Part shown: in pieces, positions 60,715 through 64,000 of the stretch
Numbering within the stretch: the first letter of the stretch is position 1
Layout: each line of letters begins with the position of its first letter
Assembly: GCF_900625105.1 (NCBI RefSeq)
Contig: NZ_UYYD01000004.1
Coordinates: 113,382-177,381 of the forward strand
Source of the DNA: Agathobaculum sp. Marseille-P7918
GTDB taxonomy: Bacteria; Bacillota; Clostridia; Oscillospirales; Butyricicoccaceae
DNA: 64,000 nt
Direction: 5' to 3'
The notes under the pieces: generated by a model
What the model was told of the DNA's origin: nothing
Databases searched by the model: none
The model's input: only the letters and a program-made list of their open reading frames with translations
Program-made: the position numbers and the translations under genes

Positions 60715-60738
60715 TTTGTTCTTTGCCTCCAACAAAAA

Positions 60739-60776
60739 CGTGTAGCCAATGCTGGATTTATGCCATTGGCTACACG
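60739..60776 (-). promoter_or_regulatory. Attenuator hairpin before the MATE gene
   Basis: On the minus strand CGTGTAGCCAATG pairs over 13 bp (60764-60776 with 60739-60751), the 12-base loop reads GCATAAATCCAG, and TTTTTG follows, so it is an intrinsic terminator. It is homologous to the hairpin at 61077-61119. Confidence 0.75.
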
Positions 60777-60791
60777 CGTTCGATCGATATT

Positions 60792-61031
60792 TTATTGCAG
60801 ATAGTCGCCCACCGGGCTTTGATTGTATTGCTTGATGATTTTCAGAATGATGGACCCATCCGGCTGGCTGGTCTGTTCGACGATTTTGTACTGGGTATGG
60901 TTGCGGTCAAGCTGGGCTTTATAGTGGACAACTTCTTCGTTGACCAACCGAACGGCATAATCATGTCCCACATCTTCCTTGAGCTGGAAATGCAACGTTT
61001 GGCAAATACAGGCCGCTTTGATTCTCTTCAT
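60792..61031 (-). CDS. 79-aa conserved-type protein of unknown function
   Basis: A 79-residue protein starting MKRIKAACICQTLHFQLKED. It has a basic N-terminus with two Cys, a central VRLVNEEVVHYKAQLDRN helix and a QPDGSIILKIIKQYN strand. Proteins of this look occur as small hypothetical genes in gut Clostridia; I know no function. Its leader starts with a terminator hairpin at the transcription start. It shares the operon with MATE and kinase genes. ATG 61031 follows AAAGGAG. Confidence 0.75.
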   Translation of the reverse strand: MKRIKAACICQTLHFQLKEDVGHDYAVRLVNEEVVHYKAQLDRNHTQYKIVEQTSQPDGSIILKIIKQYNQSPVGDYLQ

Positions 61032-61076
61032 ACTTTCGCTCCTTTATACTGCAAATATGGTGTAGAAAAATAAAAA

Positions 61077-61119
61077 ACGTGCAGCATCAACCGGATTTAC
61101 GCCGATGAGCTACACGTTG
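61077..61119 (-). promoter_or_regulatory. Attenuator hairpin at the 5' end of the 79-aa-MATE operon
   Basis: On the minus strand the transcript would begin near 61121 with AACGTGTAGCTCATC, which pairs with 61077-61089 (one mismatch, a two-base bulge), loop GGCGTAAATCCGGTT, then TTTTTTATTTTT. The 5' arm and loop are homologous to the hairpin at 60739-60776. Confidence 0.72.
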
Positions 61120-61127
61120 TAACTATA

Positions 61128-61156
61128 TTATAGAAAAGATGCGAGGGGATTGCAAA
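61128..61156 (-). promoter_or_regulatory. Promoter of the 79-aa-MATE-kinase operon
   Basis: On the minus strand TTGCAA (61151-61156), 17 bp, TATAAT (61128-61133). Confidence 0.85.
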
Positions 61157-61258
61157 GGCAGTTTTGAACAAATTTTGCGAAAGTCTGTGATTGTGCGGCG
61201 GACAAAATTCTTATGGTAAGAGGTTCTATAAGGCGTCGTTTGGGTCCGGCGCAGGACG

Positions 61259-61291
61259 AAAAAGTGCTGCCGAAGCCGACGGCAGCACTTT
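61259..61291 (-). terminator. Terminator of the glucosaminidase operon
   Basis: AAAGTGCTGCCG/CGGCAGCACTTT, a 12-bp stem with a seven-base loop, T-run on the minus strand, eight bases past the 57-aa gene. Confidence 0.8.
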
Positions 61292-61298
61292 ATTGTTT

Positions 61299-61472
61299 TT
61301 ATTCCTCCTGATGCAGCAGCTGTTCAGCGTAGCCTTGCAGCTCGGCCTGCGAGTGGAAGCAGTCGCCGTGTTCGATGATTTTGCGGCGGATGCGGTCAGG
61401 CAGCCGGTCGAAATAGGCATGCGCGGAACGGTTGATTGCCAGCATTTCGGTCAGGTTGTGATACCGGTTCAT
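61299..61472 (-). CDS. 57-aa small protein
   Basis: ATG 61472 to TAA 61299, 57 residues starting MNRYHNLTEMLAINRSAHAYF. It has GAGGTG seven bases upstream and lies 29 bp after the glucosaminidase gene, before their common terminator. The protein is helical and charged, with a pattern (AYFDRLPDRIRRKIIEHG) common in short YxxxLP-type proteins of Firmicutes. No membrane helix or signal peptide. The function is unknown. Confidence 0.7.
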   Translation of the reverse strand: MNRYHNLTEMLAINRSAHAYFDRLPDRIRRKIIEHGDCFHSQAELQGYAEQLLHQEE

Positions 61473-61501
61473 GTAGTTTCACCTCACAGTCAGTATGCCC
61501 G

Positions 61502-63448
61502 TCAGCAGGCGAGGATATTCTCGAGAATGTTGAGGATCTTGACGCCGTAATCCGCCCCGGCGGCCCAACCGTACCCCTGCGGATTTTCCTGAATACCGAG
61601 ATATTGCACGGTGGGTGCGGCGCCGCGCGTGACGAGCGAAAAGCGCGGGTCGATCACCGGATTGTTCAGCGGGGATTTGTTGGCATAGGCTTTGAGATGC
61701 TGCACCTGCGCGCGGATGCCCAGCTGCGGCGTGTCAAACGAAGCGCCCAGCATGCCGTTGTCCAGCACGCCAAGGCCGCAGAAATTGTTCTGCTCGAGCT
61801 TGACCGCGCTGTCCTTGAAGGTGAAGTTGCCGGTTTCCAGACAGGACTGCGCAAACGCGAGGTCACCGCGGATGCCTTCGGTCTGACCTTCGGACAGATA
61901 ATAGGGGATCATATCGATGACCGACTGCGCTACATTGGGGTTGACCTTTTTGATATAGGTCTGCATCTGCTGCGCGGTCGCTTGTGCCGTGCCGGCAATG
62001 TTTGTATAGGTAAAATACTTGTCGATGGTTGTCGTACGGACATTATAATAGGAAGCGCCGGGGCGCATGACCTGCGTCAAAAGCAGGGTAGAGCCGGGAT
62101 GGGTGTCGATCAGGCGGTATTCGTCGAGCGAGCGCAGCGCGCTGCCCTTGGCAAAATCAAACACAGCCCATTGCCCGTTGACATAAACGACGTTCCATGC
62201 GGCGGACCAGCTTTGCGCCAGAAAAGCGGGGATGCCCGCTTCGGCAAACATCCAGTCGGCAGCCGCCGCCAGCGAAAGCGCGCTGACGCTGCCGTTTTTG
62301 CCGTATGCCTTCACCCAGGATGCGCTGCCGCCGGTGCGGAACTGGCTTTGCAGCAAGGTATAAATGTAAGAGACACGCTCAGTATCGGTTTTCAGCGCGG
62401 ACAGCTTGGCCATGTCGGCGGAAAAGTATTGCTTTGCCGCGGTGACATCCGCAGCGGTCGCGCCGCCGGTCAGCGTGTAGGTATCGGTCAGCGAAGGGCG
62501 GCTGCGCGCATTGCGCGAATAGCCGTTGGAGACCGTGACGCTGCTGACGGAAGCGGGTTTTGCGCCGAGATACGCGGACGCCATGGCCTGAAAATCGGCT
62601 TGCAGCGCAGACTTGTCCGGATTGTCAAACAGGTCGGCATCGGCAAGTGCAGTCAGGCTGCGGGCATATTGCGGCGTCGCGGCGGCGCTGGTATTGGTCA
62701 GCGCGGCGGTGAGCTTGTCCGCCCAATACAGATTGCTGCGATACAGATTGTTTGCAGAGGATGCGTAAACGGGTGCATCCTTAACCGCGCGAAGCTGGCT
62801 CACCAGTGCGCGCCAATCCGCGTTGGACTGTCCGGTGATCACCGGCGCATACCGGCCGGCGGCGGAAGCGAAGGAAGAGGCCGGTAAAACGCGCAGGTTG
62901 TTGGCAAGATCGTTCATGGCCGCCGACCAGGTGGTTTCCGCAGCGTAAGGGTAGGCGGCATAGGCCGTGATGCGTTTGTTATCGTAATTATAGGCAACCC
63001 CGAAATCCGCCAGTTCGCCCAAAGCGCGCAGCCCAATATAGTTATTGCCTTTGATATTATAGACGGTCGGCGTAATGCGGGAACCGTTCAGATAAAGTGT
63101 CTGACGGGTCTCCACAGCGGTGGCAGAAGTGGTGGCGGTATTCTGGATAACGCCGCTCTCTCCGGAAACGGGAATATAGGATGCACTTGGATCGATGTGG
63201 ACAGCGTTGGTTGCTTCCTCATATGTAACCCCGAAATCCAGCAGGCGTCCCAGATCGCGCAGCTTGAAGTAGGTGTTGCCGTTTATATTATAGATCGTTG
63301 GATCGGCGGAACGTCCCGCCGTATCCGAAAGCGAAGTGCTGACATAAAAAGTCTGGCCACCGGATGCAGCGGGCAGCGCAGTCACCGCGGATGCCGAACA
63401 AGTCAAAGCGGCAATGCTGAAAGCGGTAAAAATCAAGCGTTTGAGCAT
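61502..63448 (-). CDS. Secreted glucosaminidase with stalk and degenerate transglutaminase-like domains
   Basis: A 648-aa exported protein. Signal peptide (about 1-25); two copper-amine-oxidase-N-like stalk repeats (about 45-85 and 118-160: YNINGNTYFKLRDLGRLLDFGV and the similar IGLRALGELADFGVAY); a central transglutaminase-like domain (about 300-450) where Cys and His of the triad appear replaced (SVSALSL, SAAWNVVY); and a C-terminal glucosaminidase domain (about 490-648) with catalytic Glu in SCLETGNF. It probably cleaves peptidoglycan glycan strands. ATG 63448 follows GGGAGGAC. It is cotranscribed with a 57-aa gene. Confidence 0.87.
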   Translation of the reverse strand: MLKRLIFTAFSIAALTCSASAVTALPAASGGQTFYVSTSLSDTAGRSADPTIYNINGNTYFKLRDLGRLLDFGVTYEEATNAVHIDPSASYIPVSGESGVIQNTATTSATAVETRQTLYLNGSRITPTVYNIKGNNYIGLRALGELADFGVAYNYDNKRITAYAAYPYAAETTWSAAMNDLANNLRVLPASSFASAAGRYAPVITGQSNADWRALVSQLRAVKDAPVYASSANNLYRSNLYWADKLTAALTNTSAAATPQYARSLTALADADLFDNPDKSALQADFQAMASAYLGAKPASVSSVTVSNGYSRNARSRPSLTDTYTLTGGATAADVTAAKQYFSADMAKLSALKTDTERVSYIYTLLQSQFRTGGSASWVKAYGKNGSVSALSLAAAADWMFAEAGIPAFLAQSWSAAWNVVYVNGQWAVFDFAKGSALRSLDEYRLIDTHPGSTLLLTQVMRPGASYYNVRTTTIDKYFTYTNIAGTAQATAQQMQTYIKKVNPNVAQSVIDMIPYYLSEGQTEGIRGDLAFAQSCLETGNFTFKDSAVKLEQNNFCGLGVLDNGMLGASFDTPQLGIRAQVQHLKAYANKSPLNNPVIDPRFSLVTRGAAPTVQYLGIQENPQGYGWAAGADYGVKILNILENILAC

Positions 63449-63513
63449 AAAGTCCTCCCATGTGGAAATAATAGGATTGCGGATGCCATCCTATAAAGAT
63501 ATAGAGTGGCAGC

Positions 63514-63542
63514 ATTATACCATGGAAAACGCAAGGATACAA
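63514..63542 (-). promoter_or_regulatory. Promoter of the glucosaminidase gene
   Basis: On the minus strand TTGTAT (63537-63542), 17 bp, TATAAT (63514-63519). Confidence 0.7.
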
Positions 63543-63592
63543 ATGCAGTATATGGAGGAAAGGGGAAAATAAAAAATTTGTAGAAAAATATG

Positions 63593-63809
63593 TTGACAAA
63601 GGTCGGTGAGGGTAGTATACTAATCAAGCTGCTTCCGAGAGGGGCGGCGCGATCGAAAAGAGTTTGAAAAGAGTCGAAAAAACTTCTTGACAAAAGCTTT
63701 TCGGTTTGGTACACTAGATGAGCTGCTTCTGAGAGAGGCGGCGCGGGTCGAAAAAGTTTGAAAAGAAAAGAAAAAACTTCTTGACAAACTGCTTCGAATC
63801 TGATATACT
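63593..63809 (+). promoter_or_regulatory. Three tandem promoters, probably of an rRNA operon
   Basis: P1 TTGACA 63593/TATACT 63616, P2 TTGACA 63687/TACACT 63710, P3 TTGACA 63781/TATACT 63804, each with a 17-bp spacer. The -35 boxes are exactly 94 bp apart, and intervening sequence (AGCTGCTTC, GAGAG, GGCGGCGCG, GTTTGAAAAG) is repeated, so the promoter arose by tandem duplication. Strong multiple promoters reading rightward are typical of rrn operons; the 16S gene would start beyond the window. Confidence 0.85.
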
Positions 63810-64000
63810 AAATAAGATGTCACCGAGAACGGTAAAGGGCTTCGAAAAGTCCTGAAAACTCTCTGTTTCAGCGGATTGTACCTTGTAAATTAAACAACGA
63901 GAAAGCTTAACTTGGTTTTATATCAAGTGTAGTGCGAACCTGAAATTCTAAGAGTTTTTTACTCTTGGTAAATCGCTGGAAGTCGGAACTCCAGTAAAAA
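63810..64000 (+). other. Presumed rRNA operon leader
   Basis: 191 bases downstream of P3, AT-rich, with no ORF of note and no 16S 5' end (no AGAGTTTGATCC). It contains CCTTGTAAATTAAACAACG, of the kind seen in clostridial pre-16S leaders. The window ends before any rRNA. The rRNA assignment is inferred from promoter layout. Confidence 0.6.

Noticed and set aside
61191..61550. 119-codon plus-strand frame
   Set aside because: It crosses a strong terminator and is antisense to the 57-aa gene, which has a ribosome site and operon context.

Overview
The window looks like a chromosomal segment of a Gram-positive, spore-forming anaerobe of class Clostridia, most probably a gut Oscillospirales/Butyricicoccaceae-type bacterium. 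The evidence is moderately high GC, a dcw cell-division block, pyruvate:ferredoxin oxidoreductase with phosphate acetyltransferase, an hrcA-grpE-dnaK-dnaJ operon behind a perfect CIRCE element, DUF1292 and DUF134 proteins, Gram-positive-type promoters, and part of the forespore sigma factor SigG. The genus is inferred, not shown.

Layout. 1-5.4 kb: the 3' end of a division/wall cluster (mraY-ftsW-murG-ftsQ-ftsZ, with no murD between mraY and ftsW). 5.5-13.6 kb: CorA, an ECF sigma/anti-sigma pair, a membrane glycosyltransferase, an operon of GHL10 glycosidase, acyl-ACP thioesterase and a degenerate MNT/HEPN pair, then a pyridoxal kinase. 13.6-21.4 kb: a hairpin-rich island, tRNA-Gly, an XRE regulator, a HAD-LUD fusion, malQ, trmB, a NifX-like/DUF134 pair with a palindromic operator, a PRTase-like protein and infC-rpmI-rplT with a leader attenuator. 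21.7-28.2 kb: DUF1292, a candidate structured ncRNA (raiA-type), a 30-aa ORF, a divergent regulator/MATE pair, an SLH-M15 peptidase and comM, with a DnaA-box cluster between the last two. 28.5-36.5 kb: nifJ, a DUF2461/exonuclease/AI-2E group and pta. 36.6-38.8 kb: a cassette of a 62-aa ORF, a large serine recombinase and the 3' part of sigG. 38.8-45.9 kb: an inactive-looking deacetylase, ilvE, a LexA-box-controlled SLOG protein divergent from a YihY protein, a flavoprotein, citrate synthase and a beta-hydroxyacid dehydrogenase. 46-50.9 kb: the heat-shock operon. 51-58.7 kb: a polyol/sugar cluster (two Gfo/Idh/MocA dehydrogenases, an RbsBAC-type ABC importer and a TIM-barrel isomerase). 58.7-61.1 kb: a small protein-MATE-kinase operon with two related terminator hairpins in its leaders. 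61.3-63.4 kb: a stalk-domain glucosaminidase with a 57-aa partner. 63.6-64 kb: three tandem consensus promoters in a 94-bp repeat, apparently the start of an rRNA operon.

The most unusual object is the split sigG. Only the part from the end of sigma region 2 to the C-terminus is present, and it overlaps the end of a serine recombinase gene that is itself translationally coupled to a 62-aa ORF. The gene is broken at about the position where sigK is broken by skin elements in other sporeformers, and the 5' part is not in this window. The second is the pair of homologous attenuator hairpins before a 79-aa gene and a MATE pump. Also of note are a LexA-type box on a SLOG gene, a HAD-LUD fusion, an AUC start codon for infC and a shared AACCGNCGGTT motif at two XRE-regulator loci.
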